From the NCBI GenBank assembly GCA_028700355.1, contig JAQVSX010000027.1, positions 1 to 7,348 on the forward strand: DNA of 7,348 bases, written 5' to 3'. The position numbers and the translations under genes are program-made. Shown here one piece after another: positions 7,331-7,348 of the stretch. Positions within the stretch are counted from its first letter, which is position 1. Each line of letters starts with the position of its first letter. Source of the DNA: Clostridia bacterium. GTDB taxonomy: Bacteria; Bacillota; Clostridia; Christensenellales; HGM11417. The notes under the pieces are model-generated. The model was not told the origin of the DNA. It ran no database searches and saw only the letters and a program-made list of their open reading frames with translations.

Positions 7331-7348
7331 AGATCGGAAGAGCACACG
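7331..7348. other. Illumina TruSeq adapter remnant at contig end
   Basis: The last 18 bases, AGATCGGAAGAGCACACG, are identical to the start of the standard Illumina TruSeq read-1 adapter. On the minus strand they read as the codons that give the well-known artefact peptide MCSSDL at the N-terminus of the binding protein frame. These bases are library construct, not organism DNA, and genomic sequence ends at about 7330. The boundary may be off by one or two bases if the adjoining genome base happens to match. Confidence 0.97.

Noticed and set aside
7330..7347. GTG at 7347 as the real start of the binding protein
   Set aside because: The codons are adapter sequence (MCSSDL artefact), the family needs more N-terminal sequence and a signal peptide, and no ribosome binding site can exist beyond the end.
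1..7348. CRISPR array, insertion sequence, prophage, toxin-antitoxin or defence genes
   Set aside because: No regularly spaced repeats, terminal inverted repeats, transposase, phage or defence-type proteins are encoded. Both strands are explained by the sugar operon and the short left-end leader.

Overview
The window looks like a complete short-read contig from an AT-rich low-GC Gram-positive bacterium (Bacillota, probably an anaerobic Clostridia-type lineage; inferred from base composition, purine-rich Shine-Dalgarno sites and protein style, with no taxonomic marker present). TGA is used as a stop at the ends of malF and glgP, which fits the standard bacterial code. Every gene is on the minus strand, so the operon reads from right to left.

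Layout in transcription order. 7330-6208: solute-binding protein of a sugar ABC transporter (MalE type), missing its N-terminus because the contig ends inside it. The last 18 bases, 7331-7348, are Illumina TruSeq adapter, not genome. 6195-4858: malF permease. 4861-4025: malG permease. 4020-1795: glycogen/maltodextrin phosphorylase (glgP/malP). 1798-370: 4-alpha-glucanotransferase malQ, split by a one-base frameshift in a run of six A. The junctions are very tight: 12 nt, a 4-nt ATGA overlap, a 4-nt gap and another 4-nt ATGA overlap. This is one translationally coupled operon.

Working together, the binding protein and the two permeases import maltodextrins using an ATPase that is not in the window. 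MalQ rearranges short maltodextrins into longer chains and glucose. The phosphorylase cuts chains from the non-reducing end to glucose-1-phosphate.

1-369 has no protein gene. It holds a strong sigma-A type promoter firing leftwards (-35 TTGACA, 17-nt spacer, -10 TATTAT, A/T-rich upstream tract). Beyond it is an untranslated, hairpin-bearing stretch that resembles the leader of a ribosomal RNA operon. The contig would then end where a multi-copy rRNA operon begins, a common assembly break. The rRNA itself is not in the window, so this is an inference.

Overall this is an ordinary maltodextrin operon. I found no evidence of a new system. The points worth a second look are the adapter at the right end, the malQ frameshift, the promoter and leader at the left end, and some protein-level details.
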